The notes below the pieces were generated by a model, which did not search any database, had not been told where the DNA came from, and saw nothing but the letters and a program-made list of their open reading frames with translations. From NCBI GenBank assembly GCA_002633005.1, contig NMRA01000006.1, forward strand, positions 1,324,442-1,388,441: a stretch of DNA of 64,000 nt. The letters are read 5' to 3'. Positions 19,261 to 31,400 of the stretch are shown in pieces. Made by a program: the position numbers and the translations under genes. Positions within the stretch are counted from its first letter, which is position 1. The number at the start of each line of letters is the position of its first letter. The stretch is from Phoronis australis (lineage: Eukaryota; Phoronida; Phoronidae).

Positions 19261-20740
19261 GGGCCCGGTTGCGTAAAAGTCTGTATAGTTATCCGGCGTA
19301 TAAATTTAGGTTGCATAAAACTTGGATAAGGTTCGGATAACTATCCGGTGGATATCGATGTTATACGGCGGATAGCAAGAAAGGATACCATATAAGGCAA
19401 TACCCATAACTCTTGTAACCTTGGTACAGACAAAATGGCTGACGTAAGAAGAAGCTCAACTAACTGGACAAAAATGAGATCAAGCTTCTGATTGAACTTG
19501 CTGAGTTAAATTTACAAGGAATTAATTGCAAGTTCAGTCAGAAGGTGACAAATGTGGAGAACTCCGTTTGAGAGGGAATTGCTAAAAGAAGAGCTACGAT
19601 GCCAAAGAGTAGTGGAGACATATGGTGTCTGGGGCGAGAGCTTCGCAGAACCACCTGCGAAAAGAAGTGAGAAAAACGGGAGGAGGATCTCGCCCCAAAC
19701 CCCTGGAAAAAGCAAAAGAAAAAATAATACCCCTCTTTGCTGTTACGCCAGCTGATTCAGTGGTCTGAACAAATCCATAAAGTCAGGTATGAATTAACAT
19801 GTGAGACATTATTATGGGTTTTGATACATTATCAACAATCTTCACCAGAAAGCTCTCTACTTTTCACTTTTCTTCAAAATTAAAACATTAAACTCTCTTA
19901 AGTGTTCAATAATTATTTGCTACGTGGCGTTCATTGTTTTGAAAAAAGGTCAACCAAGTTTGTAATTTAGGTCAAAGGGTCACATGACATCTTAGGCACA
20001 CCAACATTTAAATTCAAGCGGTAACACCTGAAAATTTGGTTCCTACAGTATGTTAAGAGCATCCCTCTGAGCCCACTAGTGCTATAAATTGTCAAATGTA
20101 ACGAACTGGTAGGCGTATTGGCTTGCTTTTGTCTACGTCACCGCGAGAACCACCTTTTCATTCAAACAGCTGCGAATAACACCCGCACGCAATGGTGTTC
20201 TATTCAGTCCCTTATTCAATACAACCTTATGTTGTTTGTGCTGGGATCTCGCGGTGACGCAACATGGCGCGAAAAGGCAGCTTCATTTATCATTTGACGG
20301 GCTTACATTTGTGTGATTGAACTCGCGTTTCCTTATTTTACTAAGGCTTTGCTAGGACTATCTATTTAGCCCAATACATCTAAAATAACAAAATCCCGTT
20401 GAAGTTAGGCTTTAAGGTTGGCACAGAGAAATTTCTCTTCGTGGCAGGTTTGATATTTTCATCCACTATACCTCAAATAAAACGAGTACGTTCTCATCCA
20501 AAACAAAACTTCTTTCCGAGCTCTTCATCGGTGTATTTGTTCAGAGGATCAGCACGTTCTCTCCCATGCATTCATTATGATTTGTATAAAAGTAATCCGA
20601 TGTCTGATGGTCTGTAACTTTATACGGCGGATAGTGTTAGTTAATTGTACGGTGGATAACTCTATGTGGCGTATAAAAAGTTGTACGCCGGATAAGGACT
20701 TTACCTGGCGTATAAGGCCTTATATGCCGGATAATTCGTG
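19261..20740 (+). mobile_element. Harbinger-like element remnant with TATACGGCGGATA subterminal repeats
   Basis: GGGCCCGGTTGCGTAAAAGT at 19261 resembles the ends of the Harbinger-like pieces near 29840 and 53535. Both flanks carry clusters of TATACGGCGGATA, TATCCGGCGTATA and related 10-13-mers: 19290-19375 on the left, 20620-20735 on the right. From 19435 a short Myb/SANT-like start reads MADVRRSSTNWTK and then shifts frame (NEIKLLIELAE in the next frame). This is the usual start of the Myb-like protein of Harbinger elements. No DDE transposase is left. Right boundary uncertain. Confidence 0.5.
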
Positions 20741-22263
20741 AGAGAGTAGATGAGGGCGAAGCCCTCAGACAGCTTCGCGAGATTATTTTACTTTAGACAG
20801 CTAAATGGGAAAATCCTTGTTCATATCTGTTCATAGGACAAAGACGGATTTGATATTCTTTTAACTTAGTATTGATCAGCGCGATATCTTTAGGAGGAAT
20901 AACGCTGAAGGTTTTTAGCAACAGTATGCAACTCTCGTGCTCGACTTATTTTTGTCAAGCAGGAGTTATCTGTACATCGACGAGAATCATACTAAGTTGT
21001 GTCATCGAGGATGGTGTTAGATGATTTCAGTCGAACTGCGCCACACCAACCATGGAACTGCACCCATTTTACTAAACTACGCTAATGGGGAATCCGACTC
21101 TTGTACGAATATGAGCATTTTGATCAAAAGATGACGTCTCTTCCGAATCGCACGTGCGCAGATGTATTTTTTAGTATTTTCTTGGAAATGTTTAATGCTC
21201 CTGGACTGAATTTGGCGATTGAAACTTAAAGTCTGCCGATTTTTTGTATGTGATCCATGGAAATGAATCACGATCATCGATCCATGTGCAGAAATGTCCC
21301 CAAAGCCACGAGTCCTAGCTTTCTCTAACATTTTTTTGGGAAAAAGTTAATCTATGTTCTCCGAAAATTAGTGATCGTAAGACCTCCTACTTTTGTCAAA
21401 ATTTACATAGTGTAGACGTGTGAAAACTTGTAAATATTGTCCATTTTCAAATCCAAAACGGTAAAAATGGTAAAAAGACGATCCTACAACTTTTACACTG
21501 TTAATCAGGTTTTAACCCTATTGTTTTTTATGTTCAAAGTATGTCCCGAAAACAACAGGTGCGTCGCAAGCTCCGTTTCCAGAGACAAAAAGGAGACCGT
21601 GTATAGGCGATATAAGGTCACTTATTATGACTGATAAGCTACAGAAATATGAGTGTAAAGATAACATAAAGATGCAATAATAATCTCTGGAAAGATGGGC
21701 AATAAAAAGCGCCAGCACTCAGGTAAGAGGAACCACCGAAAGGAGAGGCTGGTAGAGAGTGGGAAAAATTGAGGAGAGATTAAACTCGAACCTAAGTGCT
21801 GCTAAAGCGAAGTACTGATGGCAGGAAATATTACTTTACTGAGAACAAAGGAGACCTATGATACGTGACAATCATCAGCCTATCGGAGCCAGGAGCTGAC
21901 CAAACTCGTGGCACATGACACAAACGAACCAATAGTGAGGAGGCCGTGTTACTGCATCGTGTTCTTGGGCTTTCTGACAGTCATTTGGACATGGTTACCG
22001 AATCGCCATGAATTGTCGTTTGAATGCATGCTTCCCACGGTAAGAAGCTAGATCATCTGCCCTATGAATTCGGACGATGAGAAAGGAGATCACACGTCTG
22101 AAGTGTTACGTGTGAATTTTCCAGATGGCAAACCAGATGACGGGCCGATCTGGCTTCTGACCCGACGTCATGTGATCACTGTTGAAGACCCACGCGAACC
22201 ATAACCGTGTTTTCCGAAAAGTACGCACACGGCGATTAATTTCAACGAAAAACGGACGTGCAT
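20741..22263. other. Spacer downstream of DEPTOR; no gene seen
   Basis: Only short random reading frames. This is the 3' side of the minus-strand DEPTOR gene and would hold its 3'UTR. Several TTTATT strings (AATAAA on the minus strand) are possible poly(A) signals, but none stands out. Confidence 0.45.
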
Positions 22264-22401
22264 CTACTTTGAAGCCTCTCTGAAATGGCTTAGTACCACC
22301 AGAGTAACACTGTCTTGATCTTGCAGTATGAGGCGAGCTACTTCCTTGTGATTCAAGCGTAAAACATTCTGACCGTTCACAGACATTATGAATTGGCGGA
22401 C
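22264..22401 (-). CDS. DEPTOR: DEPTOR exon 8 (PDZ domain end and stop)
   Basis: Acceptor CATTTTCAG, phase 0. Encodes VRQFIMSVNGQNVLRLNHK, then a VARLIL helix and a short end before the stop TAG at 22264-22266. A longer reading frame in another register overlaps this exon, but it lacks any match. The PDZ alignment and phase fix the right frame. Confidence 0.92.
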   Translation of the reverse strand, partial: VRQFIMSVNGQNVLRLNHKEVARLILQDQDSVTLVVLSHFREASK

Positions 22402-25400
22402 CTGAAAATGAGACATTGAAATTGAATGCAACTGTTGTGGCACTTATTAAGTAGGAATTTCTAATAGAACCTATGAAATCAACAAGAGTTCTACATGACT
22501 CGCCACAGCATTGGCTGAAACACCAGCACGGATTCATATCCACCTCATACGACAACATCCACCAACAACTCATGGGTACGAGTGTATTGTAACTGTGCCT
22601 CTTTAAAACATCTGTTCACACCAGAAAGCAACAGTCTTGTACACAAATAATTAAACTATAATGCTCTACATTGAAAAGTGACTGGAAATCAGAAACACAG
22701 AGGTGAACCAATTCCTTTCATATCAGAGCCAGGCACTTGAATAAGTGTCTCAGCTACGACCATAGCAAACTCATGTGGCTACATCATAGCGGATAGCTCA
22801 GTTTTGCTGTCATTACTAGCCATCGAACAAGGAGCAGACATCAAGGGACAATCTTGGCCCAAATTGCCAACAACTTCGCGCAGTTTACCTTTACTCCTGC
22901 AGCCGCTGCCGGTCCCTGAGGATCCACCGTCTGTACGTACGTTGGACTGTCGCCGCGGACAACAAAACCATAACCAACGGAGTCACTAAAAATCTGCAAT
23001 GACAGATTACCGAGGTAAAACGACACATTTTGAAAAGAGCAAAACATGGGTGTTTGACCAATATTGATTCTTCTGAAGTGGATTTCTGGTACAAATCGGG
23101 CGCGTACGTGGTGATATCTTGCGTCTACTGAACGCAACCCATTGCAGTGTATTACACTTGTTTACAGCACTTTATTGTTTATTTATTTATGTTTTGGAAG
23201 GCAATTGCCAATTGCTCCTTTTCTTCATTTCTGAATCCCAAGGACGGTCACTTTTTAAAATTTAAAAAATGTCTGTCAGTCACGAAATTGCCCGCGAGCA
23301 ACAAGTGAAATTTCGATGCTTTTGTTTTTCATTGGTGTTCACGCCGTCCATTTACTAGATGTACGTAAGCCAGCACTAATGTGTACAAGTCTCCTACCGA
23401 TTAAAGCGTCGTATTTCGTGAAAATGCACGCCGTTCCGTCGATTCTAAGCCGGATGTTATGCCACATCACATTGCATGCGTAGTATTACCTTAGGCCAAA
23501 AGAACTGGTACCTCACCCTGGCATAGACCCATTAACTCACGCGGCGGACATTAAAATCCAAAGCGAGGCTCACTGCGATAAACAAAGCGGAAGTTGACAT
23601 TGCCCGATTTAAATGGCCGGTCTTTCGAGTCCAACCTGGATATTAAATCGTAAAAATGTGCCAATAATTAACTACAGAGACGTAGATAAATACATTACAG
23701 AACAAGTCAATGCACCAAAGAGTTGTCTGACGAAATGATACAATGTTTTTCGGATAATTAGGTTCAAATCATAAAAAGTAAATGTGACCAAATTGCGGCG
23801 ATAGTAGTGTTACGGATTAGGAATTATGGTGAATGCAAGGTTACGTTTCTTCTGGAAATTGTTGATAATGCTTTCTACACGAACCAGGTCATCTGCTCGT
23901 ATTGTTGACGAGTAGAAGATATATTCGACAGTGGTGGCTCATCACATTTTGCTGTGATGTGCAATTAGTCACATCTGGTTTAATTTGTTGATCAAGCATA
24001 GCCTATGTCCAGGTGAGGTAGGGACTACCGGGACTAATAGTTGATTTGTCATTGATCTGACAGAATAACTGATCTTATTAAATACATTTTTATTAAACTA
24101 AATAACCAGGCTGGTAATTGAAAATAAAAATTATATGAAAATCAATTCTGCTTTCTTGGTTTTAATAATTCTTACGTCTATTTGGTGTGTTAGGTTTCAA
24201 ATATCAATCTGGACCAAGTTGAATTTTAAAATTAAAACACCTAATTCGTTCGTCTACAGCATAATCTCGTTTTAGATCTCAATTTCAGTTAACTGGACAG
24301 AGCAAACATAGTTATCATGTTTCTTCAGGGGCATCGTTATCCGAGGGGAAAGGTGCCTATGTCTTCTGAGAGGGGTATTTTTTCGCCGAGTGAGGGGACA
24401 AATCTACCTCCCGGTCACCATCAATAGCACACCCGCCCTGTTGCAAGTTCTCATAGGCACTGTCTCAAGTAGCATTTTGTGATCTTTCAAATTGTCACCT
24501 GTGGGGTTACGTGAACTTCGAAGAGAAATTTTCAATCACTAGTAGAATTTTCAGGGGGGGGGGAGGAATTTCGCTTGATTTTTGAATATTTTGAGTGGGG
24601 TATAGGGACGATAATCGGACCCTAAATCGAGGAATTGAGAGCCCTGTTCGTTGTGGAATAAATGCATCATGTTTCAACCCGTAGTCATGAAAACACAGCC
24701 TGGCTGGCCGAAGATTCCCCGGTTGTTGCTTTGAGGCTCGGCAACCGAGATGCAACAAAGTATGATCTAACTTTTCAAAAACATTTATAAATTTTACACG
24801 GACATATTTTCCTTCGTGGCAACGACCCAACGCTTCCGAATCTCAACGTCCTTAGGGATTGTAAAACAGGCAGTTGAATGTCCGTGTTCTAGCCGTTCGT
24901 GCAACGCGGAATACAACTATGCGGATAAGCAAACGGAATTACCGTAGCGAGCTTCGTTTTGGAACGCGGCCTCCTATCGGCGTGAATTAGGTCTACTGTG
25001 GATTACGCAACACGTGCAATTTGTGAGGTCGTGTTTTTATAAACACATCTAAACTCTGATAGTTTACGTTTCATAAGTTCTATAGAGTAATATTTCGTGA
25101 CAACATAAGACGATCGAAGTAGGAAAACGTAAAATGGGAAAAATAGGAGACGATTGAAGCAACCACAAACAACCTCATCAGCGAGAAAACATGGCGCATG
25201 CCCACTTGAAAACATTTTTATGAAAGTTGTTGTAAGTACTATATCTGCATCTGTATTAGCCAGCCAGCTAGCTGTATGAAGACTATAGTCAATATACAGC
25301 TAGGCACCACTGTGTGTTAATTTTCCATAGACTCCGAAATTGCACACAGTCGGGGTAGTTCTGCTCGTCACCTCGCCGTGAAACTTGTATCAACACGTAA

Positions 25401-28400
25401 GGCTCAGTGAAGACCGGACGGGATGCCTCCAAAATCTGTGAATCAACCGACAATCACCTTGTCCGTTACAGCCGTTTAAGTGAAAAGCAATCTAATAAAC
25501 GTCATTTTCTTGCGTAATGCTCCGCCTTTTCTAATAAAGACAAGTTATGTCGCCATTTCGAAAACAGTAAGCCCTTGACATGCGCACGCGCCATTTCCTA
25601 TTTTTTGCGACATCTCTCGGGAGATGATGATAGTCTGGCAGAAACAAAATTTCTTCTGAAATTCGGTTTGCTTGTATTAATATTCTAAAAACCTATAACG
25701 AAGTGAAACCAGATCCGATGATTTGTAGTAACGTGTACGCCAAACCTCGTGAAAGAGCAACAGTTGATTGAAGAATCGGCGAAAAAAGAAACTGGCCTAT
25801 TGAATAGGTGACGCAATATTTCATGGCGCCGAAAGCCATCGCTAAAGATCCCTCCACAACTTTAGCAGCAGAATAACGGTGGAAAGCCATTTTCCCAACA
25901 CCGATAAATAATTCAGTTTACTCAAGGAAGACTGTAGATTTTAATGACACTAATTTAATGTCAGATTTTATCTGGCCAGTTTTTACCACGTCGGTGCAAA
26001 GCTGTATATTTAGTATACAGCTTTGCGCCAAGGCTACATCTGTATATACATATAAATATGTACTCAAACACACACGCACACAAACGAACGCACGCATGTA
26101 TGGGTCAGGGCTGTCAGACTTCCTTCCGCACGGTCCGCACGAGCAGTTGGTAAGGCCACCCTGGTTCTTAAGTCACTGACTCACGGACTGGAGAAATCTA
26201 ATGGATACAACAAAAGTAACACAATTCCATCTTTAACCCAGACTGGAACTGTGACTTCATTTCAGAATTTGTTGCCTAACTCGGAGAAACACGTCAATTC
26301 TACATGTACCTAGCGGATCTACGTTGTTAGGAACTTCTATAGCGATTTATTGGCTCTGGTTTTGCCAACACTTGAGGGGTCTGTTTCATGAAACTAACTT
26401 AAGACTTAAGACAGAAATTGAGAGGCATGGTAGCCTGATAAGGTAACCATCCAGTTCCTTTACATCAGCAACACTGACTGCATAACATTGGATAGTTCTT
26501 TGACAAGTCAACCGTAAATAGACCGCCAACTTATCTAACCGCGTTACAAATATAAGTTCACTAAGTTATTTGGTGATTATTATGTAACTTCATACTCAAA
26601 TTACTCAAAAAATGTGCAACTTTATGTGTGGAAACTTTTTAGGTTTTTAAAACACTAGTAAATGAGTCCCTATTTGGAACTGTTTCATGCGACCGGGCAC
26701 TGAGTCCTGTTTATAGTTCCTGGGCTCAGTTTTAACTATATGTTGACGATCTGTGCAATTGGCCCACCTGAGCGTCTGGTACAACGTGTGTCAGACCTCC
26801 TGCAATTATTTTCTTATAAGAGAAGCTTAGTCTTACGCTCCACACAACTATTTCAGAAAATAAAAATAAATCGCACAACAGCAGAAATGCAGCGTGTGAG
26901 AATATACACAAAACTGCTAGTTATTCAGACAATTTCTATACGTTATTTCTAAGCAGTGATTCCTTGTTTTGATTTAGTCAAACCCTTTTTCAGCAATTGT
27001 GAAGTGGGAACGTGACAAATTTCTGTCTAAGTTTTTGATCACTTTCCATGAAACAGAGTCCAGCAAAACGCTTTTAGGGACGGGTGTTATGTCCCGCCGC
27101 AGTAAGCTGAAGTGTGTTCGCACATACATTTACGTTGGTTTTGACGAAATACGAGTGCGGATCCTCAAGCTCTTCAGGCGTCACATTTCGAAACTGAACT
27201 ACAAAAACAATTAAATAGTAACAGTGGTAGACGTAAATATAGTACGTTTTTATTTCATATTCACTACTTGCACACTTAGGTGGCCCTGCAAAAATGATTG
27301 TTGTGTATTTTTGTTCAGGACACAATGTTTCGTGGTAGAATCGTGAAAGCGCTTGTGTTCCAAACATGCGGAACCATTGTAATTTGGATACAACTCCTTC
27401 TTTTCAGGTATGATGGCGAATTTGTGCAAGTATTGAGGGCATAAAATTTACTAATACTTAAGAACGCTCTATATGGCAGCTAATTTAATAGAAAATAGAT
27501 GCAATGACATGGATCCACTTCGCATAGGAACATTCATGAAATACTAAAATTCTAACTTTGATTCTCGATGTAAATGACCTTGATTTACATGCCTCATCCA
27601 TATTAAACTATTCAAGGTGACGTTCTCGGCAGTAAATTGCGTTACAGAAAACAAATTTAAAACTATTGAACAAACAAATGATTGGTAATGAACGAATGTG
27701 GCTTTATTTTTAGGAATTATAAAGTTTATCGGATGTAGGCCAAACAGTACAACTGATTTTAGAAAAAAATTACCTCACACTAACTGGCTACTTAAGTGAA
27801 AATGCAACACAGCACATAAGTTACGAACAGTTTGTACATGTATATCGAAACGTAGAGTGAAATAAATTTGACCCGACAATCTGGCGTTTAGAAACCGAGA
27901 TACCCGACTGTGCTAGTTATAAAACATATCGCAAAGACCAAGTCAAATGCAACAACACGTAACGTCCATGAGTCTTATAAACGAAATTACCTGATTTTAT
28001 TTTCTGCCCCTGCATTGCATGCTCGCTTTTTGAATGTGTTCTAGCCGACGGTCCATTTGGTTGACTTGATTTGTGTTCGCAGAGGGGACACGCGTGACCC
28101 ATACCTGTAATAGACAGATATGTCGAAATCAAATAATACAATGTTTCTACAAGTCTGGGAGATATGCTTGAGAATTTGCTTTGTTCCAGCCGGGGTGAAT
28201 GGTATCAAAATCTACCAAAAAGTCGAAAAACAACACGGAAATGACTTTTCAAATCTTTTCTCAATAACAAGGAACAAGTTATGATAGTACTCAGGTGTTC
28301 TTTATGGCTCACCTGGATTTATACTTTGCTCTGCACCTGCTTGGCAGTTGTCAAAATAGTTTCGAGTGCGCGAACGCACGTGCTTTTTCAAATCCGAGAG

Positions 28401-31400
28401 AGACCTTGTTTTCGTTAGTCGAAGCGGAAAGATATAGTACGCGCTGTCATCGTCTTCAAATTGCACGAGTTCTGAACCTGTAACGTTCAAAATAACCCCA
28501 GGTGAAGGGCCACTCAGCGTAAGCACATAGACGAATAGAAAAAGCTTTTGTCAGCAAATGGTTCATATACCTCGTTACCAGGAATGGGATCACTGCTACA
28601 GAAAATGATTTTGATGAGCTGGTTCACCAAACTAATGCTACTGTTTTATTTTCGTTCTTCTTATAAGCTTTCAACCCTATCATTCCATCGCATTTTAGCT
28701 CAAAATCAGTAATCTAGTGAGCTCGTTTTAGGTACCGGTAGACTCAGAAGCAACTGAAAGTTTAAGACTACAGTACAATTTTATCGAAACTTGTAAAGAG
28801 GAAATATTGAAATTGATTCTTTATTAAGAAATTACAAAAAATGCGAAACGTTATACTTTGACCATGCGACATAGACTAGGCGTAGAGATAGCAGGTGATT
28901 AGGCCATTGTTTTTGTTGTAGTACATTATTTTACCCGCACTGGTAGAATATAGTCTACCGCTGGTTCCAAAATATCGTAGTACAAAGTCAGATGTGTGAG
29001 TGACAGATGTAACAAGTATATGTCATAAGGAATGATAACTCTGCATTCGCTGACACCTTTCTTAGAAACGACCATGTTACATAATAGAATTGTGTTTGTA
29101 AGCTGTATAGTGTCTATTATTACTTATAGATGTCTTTTCAGTACATGTAGGTGTGTGACCTTGACCAGTAATAAATGATGGAACTGCACGTTCTAGGATC
29201 GACGTGCTTTAATTAAATTATCCGTTAGCATACAACAGACCCGTTGCTCTGAGGTAATGTGCTAACAGGATCTTTCATTCATTTATTTCTTTTTCTCCTC
29301 CCACCGTTTCATTTTGCCAGTCCACGTCCCTTTTTCGCTCCCCACTGCCCCTTCTCATACACACTGTTTCTGACCTCTAGGCGGGTCCGTTCAGTTCTTT
29401 TGTTACGTTACCTGACTGAATGACGCGGAAGTTTACCAATTCTTGACATTCTTTGACGACATAAGTCCGCGACAGCTCTCGTGCCTTGCCTTCGACCTTG
29501 AGTATCCAATCGACGATATCCTTGCCAGTGATACAATAATCCCAGTCTACGCCACCTATGCTTCGTTTGGTGAGACGACCCTCTTTGCCTAACCTACTCA
29601 AGAAAAATCGTGGGGTCACCATGCTTGTCTTAACAATCATAGGCTACACGTGACCTCTTCCACACGAGTACGTTTTTCTGCCAAAATTGGAAACTTCAAA
29701 AAGTTTTCCGTTTAGGTCGCACCTAGGAACCAATATCATATTGGTTACTATGTCACACGCAGCATTTTTTCAGTAATCCACACGAAAAACGCAAATACGA
29801 CGTACGACCAAAAACTCTGCTTCTGCAGTGCCGGGTTGCATGAAAAAAGTCTCTAGGGACTTAACCAAGTTCCCAAACTAGTTAGGGAAGTCCCTATAAC
29901 GATTTTGTCAAGTTTTACAGGCCTACTGCTGTTGAGAGAGCAGACGATCGATTTTGGCCGCCCATGCTAATGTGAAAAAAAAAACAGCAAGTCGTGACAA
30001 ACTGGTGAGAATACCAGAATCTCCGGCAGGAGACGCTGTAGGCCTACTTCCCAACGCGCTGTTAAAGTGGTCTGCTCGGGGAATTGAGTGAGACGTGGGT
30101 TAAGGCGTGGCACTAAAAGAATCGATAAACTCAGTTTACGATGAAACTACTACTTCAGTGGGTGAGATCACACCTTTCCTGTTCGGCAACTCCAGTTTCT
30201 CTTCAAGTTCTCTGACTATCATGAATATCCCATCTCTTAAAAATCTAAATCTTTCGTTTAGCTCACTGTCGCTTAAAGGCGAAGGCAACCTTTTTTCATG
30301 TCATTTTTAGCAAAAAAAGGTTCGTTGATTATCCCACACATATTTTTCACCTATTTACTGCTTTTCGTAATTTAATTAATTACTCGTCGTCTACTCCGGA
30401 AGTGACGTTTTGGGAGGCAAGAATTTCGCGCCAATTTCTTTTCATATAGTCTGACTGTGAGAGCAGTCGAGTCAGTCATTTTTCTACTTCGGTTGTGATA
30501 AGTTCGGTCGTCGTTTGCTTTTGCTTACGAGTCAGTCAACATGCCACGCTGTTGCTGCGTACTGGGGTGTACTCATTATTGTCTCACGTACAGAGGAAGA
30601 ACAATCCCACTTGCCCGAGTGTCCCACGACACACTCCCACTGGAGGGGGATCTGAGCACCCAAACTGCTTATTTCCCGCCGTGTGACTCCCGCGCCACAC
30701 ACCTGGCACCTTCCAAATAGCTCCAATACAAGTCCACAATAAACTTATCAAACTTAGGCTCACCGATCTGTTCATTGGATGACGAACTGTCCTCTTCAAT
30801 GGGTGTCGAACTGGACTTGTATTCACTCCCACTACTCAACATCGCTGCAGGGCTCCTTACAGGCTCTTGGCTAGAGACAACAGCACAGGGCGAATCACTA
30901 CTAGTTCCCGCAATGGGGTACGTTCGGAGGCACAAGTAACAGTAGATGAAGTGCCTCCAGTCACTGTATATAGTGGCCACAGCTCGCGAGGCTTCTCGCT
31001 TCAAAAACGCACTTCTCGGGGTTGGCGACGGGGCACTGCCGGGAATCAACAGCGACGGTATGGTACCCTTCTCCAGGCGTTGTTTCGCAGGGACCTTCAT
31101 CAATTCCGCGTACATATCTGTCATAATCTGACGGCAGAAAATGCTTGCCACACACACGGTAACCCTCCATTGCTTTGTACGTTGCGTGGACGGGTAGCGC
31201 TGCGTTCTTCACATGAACGAGCTAACCAAGTACGCGAAGTGTGTCATCCTTCGGAAAGCGACGCAAGGCACCCAAAGTGCGTGTGAGACGATAATGAGTA
31301 CATCCCGGCACGAAGCAACAGCGTGGCATGTTGACTGACTTGTAAACAAAAGCAAACGAAGACCGAACTTATCACAACCGAGGTAGAACAATGACTGACT

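Noticed and set aside
22106-22573. 155-residue minus-strand frame over DEPTOR exon 8
   Set aside because: The DEPTOR PDZ end is encoded in another register with a correct acceptor and phase; this frame has no match and crosses the splice site.
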